A stretch of DNA of 64,000 nt, taken from Oscillospiraceae bacterium (lineage in GTDB: Bacteria > Bacillota > Clostridia > Oscillospirales > Oscillospiraceae). The stretch spans positions 21,525 to 85,524 of the forward strand of contig CACYXC010000012.1 in assembly GCA_902778285.1 (NCBI GenBank). The letters run 5' to 3'. The notes under the pieces are model-generated. The model saw only the letters and a program-made list of their open reading frames with translations, was not told the DNA's origin and made no database searches. This document shows, in pieces, positions 40,734-49,237 of this stretch. The position numbers were made by a program, and so were the translations under genes. Position 1 is the first letter of the stretch, and the number at the start of each line of letters is the position of its first letter.

Positions 40734-42326
40734 TCAGCTTTTCTTTCGCCTTCGGATCGCGCCGATCCCGGCGAAGATGCCGATCAGCACCCAGGCCCCG
40801 GCGAGCGCGCCGAGCAGAAGGACCGCAGTGCGCGGCAGGGGACCGAGTTCCGTCGGCCCGCCCGCATCGGCGGCGTGTATCTGATCCAGACGATAGAGGG
40901 AGTTGACGTCGGAGAACAGCTTCTGCATATAGGCCTCGTCTACCGTCTGCTTGCGGCGCACGGACTTTGTGATCTCCTCGATCATCTGGCCCGCCGCGTC
41001 GCGCAGGGAGGTGGAGCCGTTGAAGACCGGCGTGGTGAAGGTGTTGGCGGTGTTTTCCATTAACAGCTTCGTCGCCGCGATCTTTACTGCGTAATGCTCG
41101 TTGTTGTCCTCGCCGGCGCGGGAGAGATAGTCCTGGTATTCCTCGCTCTCCCTCGCCTTGGAGGTCACGGGAGAGTAGCCCTCGGTCCCGGCATAGGCGA
41201 TCTGTACTTCGTTGGTCAGAAGATACTGCGTGAAGAGCCAGGATGCGAGCACCACCTGAGGATCTTCTTTATTGAAAATGCACAGAGAGGGACCCTGGGA
41301 AATCATGACAGGGTGCTCCGGATCGAATTGAGGAACCGGGAGCACGGCGGTCTCAAACTGCACGAGCTTGTCCGCGCTGATATCCAGCAGCGGAGCGTCC
41401 GAGCCGATCCAGGTGGCGCCGGCGGTGGAGTCCACCGCGAAGATGCACTGGCCCGCGTTGAGGAAGTTCGCGGGGTAGGAGGAGATCTTGAAGGTGGAGA
41501 AGGCGCCGTTTTTGACGTGGCCCGCGATGGTGTAGAGCAGTTCCTTCGTCGTGTCGTTGAAGATCTCGATCCCGCCGGCGGTGGTGGAGTAGCCAGCGCC
41601 CTTTTGCCGGAGCATCTGGATCATCATGTTGTCCGTGGACTTGTAGATGAAGGGGATCATGACCTTCTGGCCGTTGAGCAGGAAGTTGCCGTCGGCGCCC
41701 TTGGCCATGGCGGCCTCGGAGACCTCCCACACGAAGTCCCAGGTCAGGATCTCGGGCAGGGTGTAGCCAAGCTTTTCCACAAAGGTTTTGTTGACGTAGC
41801 AGGCCTCGGTGGAGCGCATGTAGGGCACCGCGTAGCTCACGCCGCCGATGACGCACTCCGCGAGGAACTCGGGGATCACCTCGCCCGCGTCCGGCCCGTC
41901 ATAGCGCAGCTCCGTCCCGCCGAAGCCGAAGCGCCTGTCGGCGAACAGATCGTCCAGCGGCACGACCACGTCCTCACCGGTCATGTAGGTGGCGATATGG
42001 TCCGGGTAGGTGACGCAGATGTTGGGCGTGGTGTCGGTGGCGATGTTGGTGATGACGTCGTTGTAGATCTTGCCGTAATCGGTGTAGAGGCGCATGTTTA
42101 CTTTGATGTTGGGATAGAGCGCCTCAAAGTCCGCGATGGCCTTCTGGTAGATGGCCGTCTGCACCTTGTTGGTGTCGTTCTTGGCCCAGAATGTGATCTC
42201 GTACTCGCGCGAGTCGTCGAAGCTCTCCGGCACGGCGAAGGCGACGCGCTCCGGCGAGCCGTGGCAGGCACACAGCGGCAGCAGCATCACAAGGCAGAGC
42301 AGGAGACAGGCGAGACGTTTTTTCAT
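40734..42326 (-). CDS. ABC importer substrate-binding lipoprotein with C-terminal LPRTA-type anchor
   Basis: 530 residues, cluster-B/D sugar-type binding protein: YEITFWAKNDTNKVQTAIYQK start of the mature fold, YPNIKVNMRLYTDYGK, and TWDFVWEVSEAAMAKGADG. N-terminal lipobox LCAC after a hydrophobic signal. Unusually, the C-terminus is LPRTA (about 497-501), a hydrophobic helix (LLLGALAGAWVLIGIFAGIG) and RRRKKS, which is the layout of a sortase signal. Start ATG 42326 overlaps the permease stop by four bases. Ligand unknown; saccharides are most likely from the operon type. Confidence 0.88.
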   Translation of the reverse strand: MKKRLACLLLCLVMLLPLCACHGSPERVAFAVPESFDDSREYEITFWAKNDTNKVQTAIYQKAIADFEALYPNIKVNMRLYTDYGKIYNDVITNIATDTTPNICVTYPDHIATYMTGEDVVVPLDDLFADRRFGFGGTELRYDGPDAGEVIPEFLAECVIGGVSYAVPYMRSTEACYVNKTFVEKLGYTLPEILTWDFVWEVSEAAMAKGADGNFLLNGQKVMIPFIYKSTDNMMIQMLRQKGAGYSTTAGGIEIFNDTTKELLYTIAGHVKNGAFSTFKISSYPANFLNAGQCIFAVDSTAGATWIGSDAPLLDISADKLVQFETAVLPVPQFDPEHPVMISQGPSLCIFNKEDPQVVLASWLFTQYLLTNEVQIAYAGTEGYSPVTSKARESEEYQDYLSRAGEDNNEHYAVKIAATKLLMENTANTFTTPVFNGSTSLRDAAGQMIEEITKSVRRKQTVDEAYMQKLFSDVNSLYRLDQIHAADAGGPTELGPLPRTAVLLLGALAGAWVLIGIFAGIGAIRRRKKS

Positions 42327-43186
42327 CCCTTGGTCCCTCCCCTCGAAACACCGGCCATGATCTTCTTGTGGAAGACCAGGAACAGGATGATCAGCGGCAC
42401 GGAGATGACCACGACGGCAGCCATCATGGCGGGGATGTTCTCGCGGCCGAAGCCGTTCTCGCGGATCTCCTGGATGCCGTTGGAGACCAGGAAGTAGGCC
42501 TCGTCGTCGGTGATGAGCCGGGGCCAGACGTAGCTGTTCCAGCACTCGATGACCTTGAGGATCACGATCGTGACCACGGTGGGCTGGGAGATGGGCAGCA
42601 TGACCTTGAAGAGATACTTGAGGTCGGAGGTGCCGTCCACCTTGGCGGCCTTGTAGAGCTCCTCCGGGATCTGCTCGAAGTTCTCCTTGAGCAGATAGAT
42701 GTAGAAGACGGAGGTCACGGAGGGCAGGATCAGGCCCCAGAAGGTGTTGCGCATGCCCCAGTTGGTAATGGTGACGAAGTTCGTGATGATGACGAGCTCG
42801 CTCGGGATCATCATCAGAGAGAGAAACAGCGCGAACACCAGGTTCTTTCCCGGGAAATCCAGCCGGGCGAAAGCGTAGGCCGCGAAGATGATGACGACCA
42901 TCATCAGCGCCGTGGTGGCCAGCGTGAAAACGATCGTGTTGGTGAAGTAGCGCGCGAGATTGACGGTGGTGAAGGCGTCCACATAGTTCTGCAGCGTGGG
43001 GGAGAGGGTAAAGAAGCTCGGGACATACTCGCCGTTGTAGGCGCTGTAGCTCTTGACCGAGGTCAGAAGCATCCAGTAGAAGGGGAAGAGCACGATCAGC
43101 GCCCAGAGCGTCAAAAGCAGATAGGTGATCGTCCTGCGCACCCTGTCCCGCCGGCGGGCGGCCTGTTCGATCTTATCGTAATTCAT
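42323..43186 (-). CDS. ABC importer permease, MalG/UgpE type
   Basis: 287 residues, six membrane helices. The cytoplasmic EAA loop reads ELYKAAKVDGTSDLKYLFKV followed by MLPISQP. It carries a typical MalG-type first part TYLLLTLWALIVLFPFYWMLLTSVK. Forms the membrane channel with the preceding permease. Spacing of 12 bases from the upstream permease gene and a four-base overlap with the binding-protein gene show one operon. Confidence 0.93.
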   Translation of the reverse strand: MNYDKIEQAARRRDRVRRTITYLLLTLWALIVLFPFYWMLLTSVKSYSAYNGEYVPSFFTLSPTLQNYVDAFTTVNLARYFTNTIVFTLATTALMMVVIIFAAYAFARLDFPGKNLVFALFLSLMMIPSELVIITNFVTITNWGMRNTFWGLILPSVTSVFYIYLLKENFEQIPEELYKAAKVDGTSDLKYLFKVMLPISQPTVVTIVILKVIECWNSYVWPRLITDDEAYFLVSNGIQEIRENGFGRENIPAMMAAVVVISVPLIILFLVFHKKIMAGVSRGGTKG

Positions 43187-43198
43187 GACCGCACCCCC

Positions 43199-44089
43199 TT
43201 AATACTGCACGTTTTTCCGGCTGATCATGAGGTTGATGACCGTGATGGTCAGCACGATGGCAAAGAGGATCAGCGCCGCGGCGGAGGCGTAGGAGGGATA
43301 GCCGCCGCTGTCGCCGTAGAGCATGTCGTAGACATAGCCCACGATGGTGTTCATCCCGGCGGCGTTGAGGTTCGTGCCGAAGATGGCGACCTCGTCGCTG
43401 TAGGCCTTGAAGGCGCCGATGAAGCCCGTGATGACGAGATAGAAGATCATCGGGGAGATCATGGGCAGGGTGATGCGCGTAAAGGTGCGCCATTTGGAGG
43501 TCCCGTCGATCTTGGCGGCGTTGTAGTAGCTCTGGGGAACGCTGGCCAGGGCGGAGGTCAGGATCAGGATCTTGAAGGGCATGACCACCCAAACGGTGTA
43601 GATGCACATGACCAGCATCTTGGCCCAGTAGGGACCCTCAATGAAGTCCACCGACTGTCCGCCGAAAAAGTTGATGAGCAGGTTGATCATGCCGTCGGAA
43701 TAGGCGGTCTTCTTGAACAGGATCATGAACACCAGGCCGACGGCGAGGGTGTTCGTCACATAGGGCAGGAAGAACACGGTCTGATACAGCTCCCGCAGGG
43801 GCTTGATGGAGTTGAGCCCCACGGAGATGAGCAGCGCAAGCCCGGTGGAGACCGGCACCGTGATGATGACCAGAATGAAGGTGTTCTTTACGGCCTGCAG
43901 GAAATAGGGATCGTGCAGGACGTAGGAGTAGTTGTACAGACCCGTGCCCCAGAAGGTCTGCGAGGCGGAGTTGTAGCCCTCCTCAAAGGAATAGACGAAC
44001 ACGTCCACGAGCGGGTAGACCATGAACACGCCCAGGAACGCGATGGCCGGCAGCAGGTAGAGCCAGGCCTTCCAGTTTTTTTTCATCAT
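43199..44089 (-). CDS. ABC importer permease, MalF/UgpA type
   Basis: 296 residues, six membrane helices beginning WLYLLPAIAFLGVFMVYPLV. EAA loop SYYNAAKIDGTSKWRTFTRI then TLPMISP. Partner of the MalG-type permease. The order ATPase, MalF, MalG, binding protein (last) is the reverse of the common order with the binding protein first. The 74-base gap to the ATPase gene carries a degenerate family V repeat. Confidence 0.93.
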   Translation of the reverse strand: MMKKNWKAWLYLLPAIAFLGVFMVYPLVDVFVYSFEEGYNSASQTFWGTGLYNYSYVLHDPYFLQAVKNTFILVIITVPVSTGLALLISVGLNSIKPLRELYQTVFFLPYVTNTLAVGLVFMILFKKTAYSDGMINLLINFFGGQSVDFIEGPYWAKMLVMCIYTVWVVMPFKILILTSALASVPQSYYNAAKIDGTSKWRTFTRITLPMISPMIFYLVITGFIGAFKAYSDEVAIFGTNLNAAGMNTIVGYVYDMLYGDSGGYPSYASAAALILFAIVLTITVINLMISRKNVQY

Positions 44090-44103
44090 AACACTTCCTT
44101 ACA

Positions 44104-44148
44104 GGCTCCCCTGTGCAGGAGAAGCCGGCGCAAAGCGCCTGAGGGGTT
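44104..44148. repeat. Degenerate family V repeat inside the ABC operon
   Basis: GGCTCCCCTGTGCAGGAGAAGC followed by GGCGCAAAGCGCC, the same two-part design as at 12369-12505, located between the ATPase and MalF-type permease genes. Confidence 0.5.
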
Positions 44149-44163
44149 GTGAAAACACTTGCG

Positions 44164-45261
44164 TTACACCTCGAAGGGGATGCGCTCTTCCGATGCGGCG
44201 TCAAACAGATGCACCTTGGCGGGCTTGAGCGCAAAGCGCACGGAATCGCTGCCGATGCCGATCTCCTCCTCGGAGGGGATGATGGCGCGGATCGCCTCGC
44301 TCACGGCGGCGGGGTGGGTGGAGACCACGCTGCGGTCGCGGCCCATGACCTCCACGGCCTGGAGCGCGCAGCTGAGCGGGCCCGCGGCCTCCAGCACAAA
44401 GCCCTCGGGCCGCACGCCGACATAGACCTTCCGGTCGCTCACGCCTTTGACGTTCAGCACGCCGTCCTCGCCGATGTACAGAACGCCCCCGCGCACCTCA
44501 CCGCTGAAGACGTTGATGGGCGGCGTGCCCAGGAACTTGGCGACGAAGAGATTGCAGGGCTCGTCGTACACTTCCTGCGGCTTGCCGATCTGATGTACCA
44601 CGCCCTCCTTCATCACGACGATCAGATCGGAGATGCTCATGGCCTCCTCCTGGTCGTGGGTGACAAAGATCGTGGTGATGCCGGTCTCACGCTGGATGCG
44701 GCGGATCTCCTCACGGGTCTGCAGACGCAGGCGCGCGTCGAGGTTCGAGAGCGGCTCGTCGAGCAGCAGGACGCGGGGCATCTTCACCAGCGCGCGGGCG
44801 ATGGCCACCCGCTGCTGCTGGCCGCCGGAGAGCTCGGAGGGCTTGCGGTCCATGAGCTTTTCGATCTGGACCAGGCGCGCGGCCTCTTCGGCCTTTTCCA
44901 GCATGACCTGCTTGGAGAGCTTCTCGCTGCCCTTCAGGTTCTGCAGAGGGAAGAGGATGTTCTGCCGTACGGTCAGATGCGGATAGAGGGCGTAATTCTG
45001 AAACACCAGACCCACGCCGCGGTTTTCGGGCGGCAGACGGGTCACGTTGTCCTCGCCGAAGAAGATGTGCCCGCTGGTGGGGGCCTCCAGACCGCAGATC
45101 AGGTTGAGCGTGGTGCTCTTGCCGCAGCCGGAGGGGCCCAGCAGGCCGATCAGCTTCCCGTCGGGGATCTCGAAGGTGAAATCGCTGACGGCGACGACTT
45201 CCTCGCCCTTCTTGCTGCGGCTGGGGAACTTCTTGGTCAAATGCTGCAATACGACTTTCAT
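44164..45261 (-). CDS. ABC importer ATPase, UgpC/MsmK type
   Basis: 365 residues. Walker A GPSGCGKSTT, Q-loop VFQNYALYP, signature LSGGQQQRVAIARAL, Walker B VLLLDEPLSNLDA and switch HDQEEAM. The C-terminal third (about 235-365) is the MOBE/OB regulatory domain seen in carbohydrate importers (VYVGVRPEGF). Start ATG 45261 at MKVVLQHLTKKF; upstream frame is not conserved. It is first in its operon, facing sigK across 176 bases. Such ATPases can serve several importers. Confidence 0.93.
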   Translation of the reverse strand: MKVVLQHLTKKFPSRSKKGEEVVAVSDFTFEIPDGKLIGLLGPSGCGKSTTLNLICGLEAPTSGHIFFGEDNVTRLPPENRGVGLVFQNYALYPHLTVRQNILFPLQNLKGSEKLSKQVMLEKAEEAARLVQIEKLMDRKPSELSGGQQQRVAIARALVKMPRVLLLDEPLSNLDARLRLQTREEIRRIQRETGITTIFVTHDQEEAMSISDLIVVMKEGVVHQIGKPQEVYDEPCNLFVAKFLGTPPINVFSGEVRGGVLYIGEDGVLNVKGVSDRKVYVGVRPEGFVLEAAGPLSCALQAVEVMGRDRSVVSTHPAAVSEAIRAIIPSEEEIGIGSDSVRFALKPAKVHLFDAASEERIPFEV

Positions 45262-45437
45262 AACATCCCATCCTTCGCGTTCAAAGTAAGAGACTGTGTA
45301 AGGGCTTTGATCGGGATACATATTATTAAAACACACGCGCGATGAAATTTCAACGTTTGTCTCACATGCGACAGTTTTTTACCGTTTCGTGCATGGTACA
45401 AGGCGATCGGCGAATATGCTGTCTGAGAGGTGAGGAT

Positions 45438-46127
45438 ATGCTGGAAAACGCATTCAGTCTGCTGGCGGGGAGCCTTCTGCTCATGCTGCGCATCGCGCCG
45501 GGCGGCTCCTTCCCGCGGCCTCTGAGCCGCGAGGAGGAGCAGGATTGCCTGCGTCGCTGGGCCGAGGGCGACTGGGAGGCGCGCAACCGCCTCGTGGAGC
45601 ACAATCTGCGCCTGGTGGCGCACATCGTCAAGAAATACTATGCCCAGAGCGGCGAGGCGGACGATCTGCTCTCCATCGGCACCATCGGGCTCATCAAGGG
45701 CGTCAGCAGCTACCGGGCCGACAGGGGCGTGCGCCTTGCCACCTATGCCAGCCGCTGCATCGAAAACGAGATCCTGATGCACTTTCGCGCCCAGCGCAAG
45801 TCCGCCGGGGACGTAAGCCTGTCCGAGGCGCTGGACACCGAGGACGAGGACGGCAATCTTTCCTTTCTGGACGTGGTGGCGCAGGAGGATGACCTGGCGG
45901 AGCGCGTCGGGCTGCAGGAGCTCTGCCGGAAGCTGCGGCAGGCGGTGGACACGTTGCTCGGTGAGCGGGAGGCGCGGATCGTCCGGCTGCGCTACGGTCT
46001 CGACGGCGGCGAGGCGCTGACCCAGTGGGAGACGGCGCAGCGCTGCGGCATCAGCCGCTCCTATGTCTCCCGGATCGAGAAAAAGGCGCTCGAAAAGCTG
46101 CGCGCCGCACTGGACGGAGAGAATTGA
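45438..46127 (+). CDS. sigK: RNA polymerase sporulation sigma factor SigK
   Basis: 229-residue sigma-70 factor. After a hydrophobic start (SLLAGSLLLMLRIA) resembling the pro-sequence that is removed from pro-sigma-K, it continues FPRPLSREEEQDCLRRWAEGD, ARNRLVEHNLRLVAHIVKKY, DLLSIGTIGLIKGVSSY and LATYASRCIENEILMHFRAQRKS (region 2), then an HTH GISRSYVSRIEKKALEKL (region 4.2). This matches SigK closely. The gene is uninterrupted: no skin-like element. ATG 45438 follows GAGGTGAGG. Confidence 0.9.
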   Translation: MLENAFSLLAGSLLLMLRIAPGGSFPRPLSREEEQDCLRRWAEGDWEARNRLVEHNLRLVAHIVKKYYAQSGEADDLLSIGTIGLIKGVSSYRADRGVRLATYASRCIENEILMHFRAQRKSAGDVSLSEALDTEDEDGNLSFLDVVAQEDDLAERVGLQELCRKLRQAVDTLLGEREARIVRLRYGLDGGEALTQWETAQRCGISRSYVSRIEKKALEKLRAALDGEN

Positions 46128-46169
46128 GCCGCGCAGGCGGACAAAGGGCGGCTTGCGATGCCGTTTGGA

Positions 46170-46198
46170 TTGCTTTCTCGGGCAAAGCGTGGTAGGAT
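46170..46198 (+). promoter_or_regulatory. Candidate promoter for ansA
   Basis: TTGCTT (46170-46175), 17-bp spacer, TAGGAT (46193-46198), 50 bases before the ATG. Confidence 0.45.
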
Positions 46199-46250
46199 AA
46201 GACACAGAGAAAGAGAATCCACAGCATCAGGATAAAGGAGAACCTTTGCC

Positions 46251-47246
46251 ATGAAAAAGGTGCTCATGATCGGAACGGGCGGCACCATCGCCTCGGAGAT
46301 GACCGCGGACGGCCTGACGCCCGGCCTGAGCCCGGAAAAGCTCCTGCAGTTTGTGCCGGCCATCTCGGAGCTCTGCGAGGCGGACTGCGTCTCGGTCTTC
46401 AGCGTGGACAGCACCAACATCACGCCGGAGCACTGGATGAGGATCGCCGGGGCGGTGCGTGACGCCTATGATCGTTACGACGGCTTTGTCATCAGCCACG
46501 GGACGGACACCATGGCCTACACCGCCGCGGCCCTGTCCTACCTGATCCAGCGGAGCCCCAAGCCCATCGTGCTCACCGGCGCGCAGAAGCCCATCTATTA
46601 TGACTCCACCGACTCCAGGACCAACCTGATCGACGCCTTCGTCTGCGCAGGCTCCGAGCAGCTTGCGGGCGTCTCCATCGTTTTCAACGGCCGCGTGATC
46701 CTCGGCACCCGGGCGCGCAAGACCTGCTCGAAGAGCTTTGCCGCCTTCTCCAGCATCAACTACCCGGATCTCGCCACCCTGCAGGATCACCGCCTGCTCT
46801 GCTATATCCCGGGCGAGAGGACGGGGGAGCCGCGCTTCTTCGAGCGGCTGAGCACCGAGGTGGGACTGCTGAAGCTGGTGCCGGGGATGGACCCGGAGCT
46901 GATGCGCTTTGCGCTCGAGCGCAAGGCGGCGCTGATCGTGGAATGCTTCGGCGTGGGCGGCCTGCCCAGCTACGGGGACAACGCCTTCTTCGACCTGGTC
47001 GCCGAGTATACGGCGAAGGGGCGCTTCGTGGTCATGACCACGCAGGTGCAGAACGAGGGCTCGGACCTGTCCGTCTACAGCGTAGGGCACAGGCTCAAGG
47101 AAAACCGCCGCGTGCTCGAGGCCTATGACATGACGACGGAGGCGGCCTATACCAAGATGATGTGGATCCTGGGCCAGACCCGCGTGCCCGAGGCCGTGCA
47201 GAGCCTTTTCTATACCCCCGTCGCCCACGATATCCTGCACAGTTAG
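46251..47246 (+). CDS. ansA: Type I L-asparaginase
   Basis: Hydrolyses asparagine to aspartate and ammonia. 331 residues, no signal peptide, so the cytoplasmic type. First active-site motif LMIGTGGTIASE at the N-terminus and second motif ISHGTDTMAYTAAAL (about 83-97). KPIVLTGAQKPI follows as in AnsA. AAAGGAGAA is 8 bases before the ATG. Monocistronic by appearance, followed by a TTTTCAG-rich repeat. Confidence 0.94.
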   Translation: MKKVLMIGTGGTIASEMTADGLTPGLSPEKLLQFVPAISELCEADCVSVFSVDSTNITPEHWMRIAGAVRDAYDRYDGFVISHGTDTMAYTAAALSYLIQRSPKPIVLTGAQKPIYYDSTDSRTNLIDAFVCAGSEQLAGVSIVFNGRVILGTRARKTCSKSFAAFSSINYPDLATLQDHRLLCYIPGERTGEPRFFERLSTEVGLLKLVPGMDPELMRFALERKAALIVECFGVGGLPSYGDNAFFDLVAEYTAKGRFVVMTTQVQNEGSDLSVYSVGHRLKENRRVLEAYDMTTEAAYTKMMWILGQTRVPEAVQSLFYTPVAHDILHS

Positions 47247-47277
47247 TTTTCAGTTTTTGGTTTTCAGCTTTCAGGAG
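47244..47277 (+). repeat. TTAGTTTTCAG-type repeat at the ansA stop
   Basis: TTAGTTTTCAGTTTTTGG then TTTTCAGCTTTCAGGAGAC; nearly the same string follows nrdR at 62212-62241. Both begin at or just after a stop codon. Confidence 0.6.
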
Positions 47278-47376
47278 ACGAGAAAGCGGATTGAGGATGA
47301 TTGCCGCGCGCCGGAAACGGACTTGCGCGCGACCATCCCGTAAACTATGGTCATTTTCTAACAGAGGCAACTACAG

Positions 47377-48450
47377 ATGAAACGACAGAATAACAAGACA
47401 GTCATGTCCCTGCTGCTCGTGCTCGCGCTGCTGCTGTGCGGCTGCGGCGCGGCGAGTTCCTCCGCCCCCTCGGCCGCGGCCGATCCGGAGGCCGCCGAGC
47501 GGGCCTGCCGCTATGTGGACAGCATGGACACCGTCATCGAGCTGACCGCCTACGGCAGCGGCAGGGAAGCGGCGCTGGATGCGGCTGAGGCCGAGGTCCT
47601 CCGCCTGAACGATCTGCTCTCCATCGGCCTGGCCGACAGCGAGGTCTCCCGTGTCAACCGCGAGGGGAGCGGCACGCTGGGCCCGGACGCCGCCTATCTG
47701 GTGAAGCGCGCGCTGGAGATCTTTGACAGCACCGGCGGCGCCTTCGACCTTACCGTCTATCCGCTGATGGTCCTTTGGGGCTTCACCGGCGGGGAGCACC
47801 ACGTCCCCTCAGACGAAGAACTGGCCGAGACACTCTCCGTCGTCGGCGCAGACCGCGTGCGCTTTGACGCGCAGAGCGGTGAAGTGCAGCTGGACGAGGG
47901 ACAGGCCATCGACCTCGGCGGCATCGCCAAGGGCTATACCTCTGCGCGCATCATGGAGATCTACCGGGAGCACGGGCTGCGCTCGGGACTTGTGAGTCTG
48001 GGCGGCAACGTGCAGTGCCTCGGCGCAAAGCCGGACGGCTCGGCCTGGCGCATCGGCGTGCGCAATCCCGACACCGAGGCGGGCGGCATCGTGGCCGTCG
48101 TCGCCGTGAAGGACATGGCGGTCATCTCCTCCGGCGGCTATGAGCGCTTCTTCGTCGACGAGGAGACCGGCGTGACCTACGAGCATATCATGGACCCGAA
48201 GACCGGCAGACCGGTGCACAACGAGCTGGCACAGGTGACGATCGTCACGCCGGACGGCACGCTCGGCGACGGACTGTCGACCGCGCTGTATATCCTGGGC
48301 CTGGAGGCGGCCTCCGACTACTGGCGCGCCCACAGCGACGAATTCGACGCTGTGTTCGTGGGGCGGGACGGGCAGATCTGGATCACCGCCGGGCTTGCCG
48401 ACTGCGCCAGCGCGGTGGAGGGCGGCTCGCCGCTGCAGATCATCCGCTGA
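47377..48450 (+). CDS. apbE: FAD:protein FMN transferase ApbE (lipoprotein)
   Basis: Attaches FMN covalently to Thr/Ser of extracytoplasmic flavoproteins using FAD and Mg2+. 357 residues; lipobox LLCGC gives a membrane-anchored exported enzyme. Family blocks: MDTVIELTAYG, FDLTVYPLMVLWGF, AIDLGGIAKGYTSARI, SLGGNVQCLG, and the metal/FAD site TYEHIMDPKTGRPV with DGLSTALYILG. No target flavoprotein (RnfG/NqrC or FMN-binding domain) is in the window. It precedes the Tat and NrfA genes, consistent with an extracytoplasmic redox theme. Confidence 0.93.
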   Translation: MKRQNNKTVMSLLLVLALLLCGCGAASSSAPSAAADPEAAERACRYVDSMDTVIELTAYGSGREAALDAAEAEVLRLNDLLSIGLADSEVSRVNREGSGTLGPDAAYLVKRALEIFDSTGGAFDLTVYPLMVLWGFTGGEHHVPSDEELAETLSVVGADRVRFDAQSGEVQLDEGQAIDLGGIAKGYTSARIMEIYREHGLRSGLVSLGGNVQCLGAKPDGSAWRIGVRNPDTEAGGIVAVVAVKDMAVISSGGYERFFVDEETGVTYEHIMDPKTGRPVHNELAQVTIVTPDGTLGDGLSTALYILGLEAASDYWRAHSDEFDAVFVGRDGQIWITAGLADCASAVEGGSPLQIIR

Positions 48451-48474
48451 GACCGCCCACGAGCCAATTTCGTA

Positions 48475-48503
48475 TTGACTTGAAGCAGGGGGAAAGGTAT
48501 AAT
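48475..48503 (+). promoter_or_regulatory. Promoter of the tatBAC operon
   Basis: TTGACT (48475-48480), 17-bp spacer, TATAAT (48498-48503), followed by a 55-base leader with AAGGAGG before ATG 48564. Confidence 0.7.
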
Positions 48504-48563
48504 TTTGCTATACACAGCGTACAAGATCGTTTGTTCGAGGAAGCGAAAAAAGGAGGAATCGGC

Positions 48564-49016
48564 ATGAAGATCGGCGTGATGGAGCTGATCGTCATTTTCA
48601 TCGTGGCTCTGCTGGTGATCGGCCCTGACAAGCTGCCGTCCTATGCCAAAAAGCTCGGCGGCGCCCTGCGGGAGTTCCGCAAGGCCTCGGCGGACGTGAC
48701 CAAGGAGATCCGCGAGAACGTGGTCGACCCGCTGGATGAGGCCTCGAAGCCACTGCGCGAGGCGATGGAGCCTTTTGAAGAATTGAACAAGGACATCACC
48801 AAGAACATGAAGTCTGTCGAGAAGGACCTCAAGGGCATCGGCAAGACCAAAAAGAAAGAAGAGGAAGCGCCCGCAGAGGAAGCCGCCGCGGAGAAGCCGG
48901 CGCCTGAGCCGCCCGAGCCGCCAAAGGAGGCGGCGGCCGAAGCCGCCGAAAAGCCGGCGGAGGAAACGGCTGCGCCGGCGGAAGAAACGAAAGAAATCGG
49001 AGGAGAAGAAGCATGA
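48564..49016 (+). CDS. tatB: Twin-arginine translocase subunit TatB-like
   Basis: 150 residues: short N-terminal membrane helix MELIVIFIVALLVIGPDKLP with the Gly-Pro hinge, an amphipathic helix YAKKLGGALREFRKASADV, then a long charged, Glu/Ala/Pro-rich tail (about 95-150). The long tail and first position suggest the TatB role, though TatA/TatB cannot be separated firmly in Firmicutes. ATG overlap (ATGA) with the following tatA shows coupling. Confidence 0.82.
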   Translation: MKIGVMELIVIFIVALLVIGPDKLPSYAKKLGGALREFRKASADVTKEIRENVVDPLDEASKPLREAMEPFEELNKDITKNMKSVEKDLKGIGKTKKKEEEAPAEEAAAEKPAPEPPEPPKEAAAEAAEKPAEETAAPAEETKEIGGEEA

Positions 49017-49237
49017 AACTCGGTCCCCAGGAATTGATCATCATTCTGATCGTTGTCATCATCATTTTCGGACCCACCCAGATCCCCAAGCTGACCAAGA
49101 TGTTCGGCAAGAGCGTCAAGGGCTTCAAGGAGGGCATGGCGGAGGAAGAGGAAGAGCTGGCCGCCGAGAAGAAGGCAAAGAAGGCCGCTGCGAAGAAGGC
49201 TGAGGAAGAAACCTCCGGGGATGAAAAAGAAGAATAA
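49013..49237 (+). CDS. tatA: Twin-arginine translocase subunit TatA
   Basis: 74 residues: membrane helix ELIIILIVVIIIFGPTQIPKL with the FGP hinge, amphipathic helix TKMFGKSVKGFKEG containing the conserved Phe-Lys-x-Gly, and a Glu/Lys tail. Pore-forming component for folded proteins carrying RR signals. It overlaps tatC by 17 bases in a different frame. Confidence 0.9.
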   Translation: MKLGPQELIIILIVVIIIFGPTQIPKLTKMFGKSVKGFKEGMAEEEEELAAEKKAKKAAAKKAEEETSGDEKEE

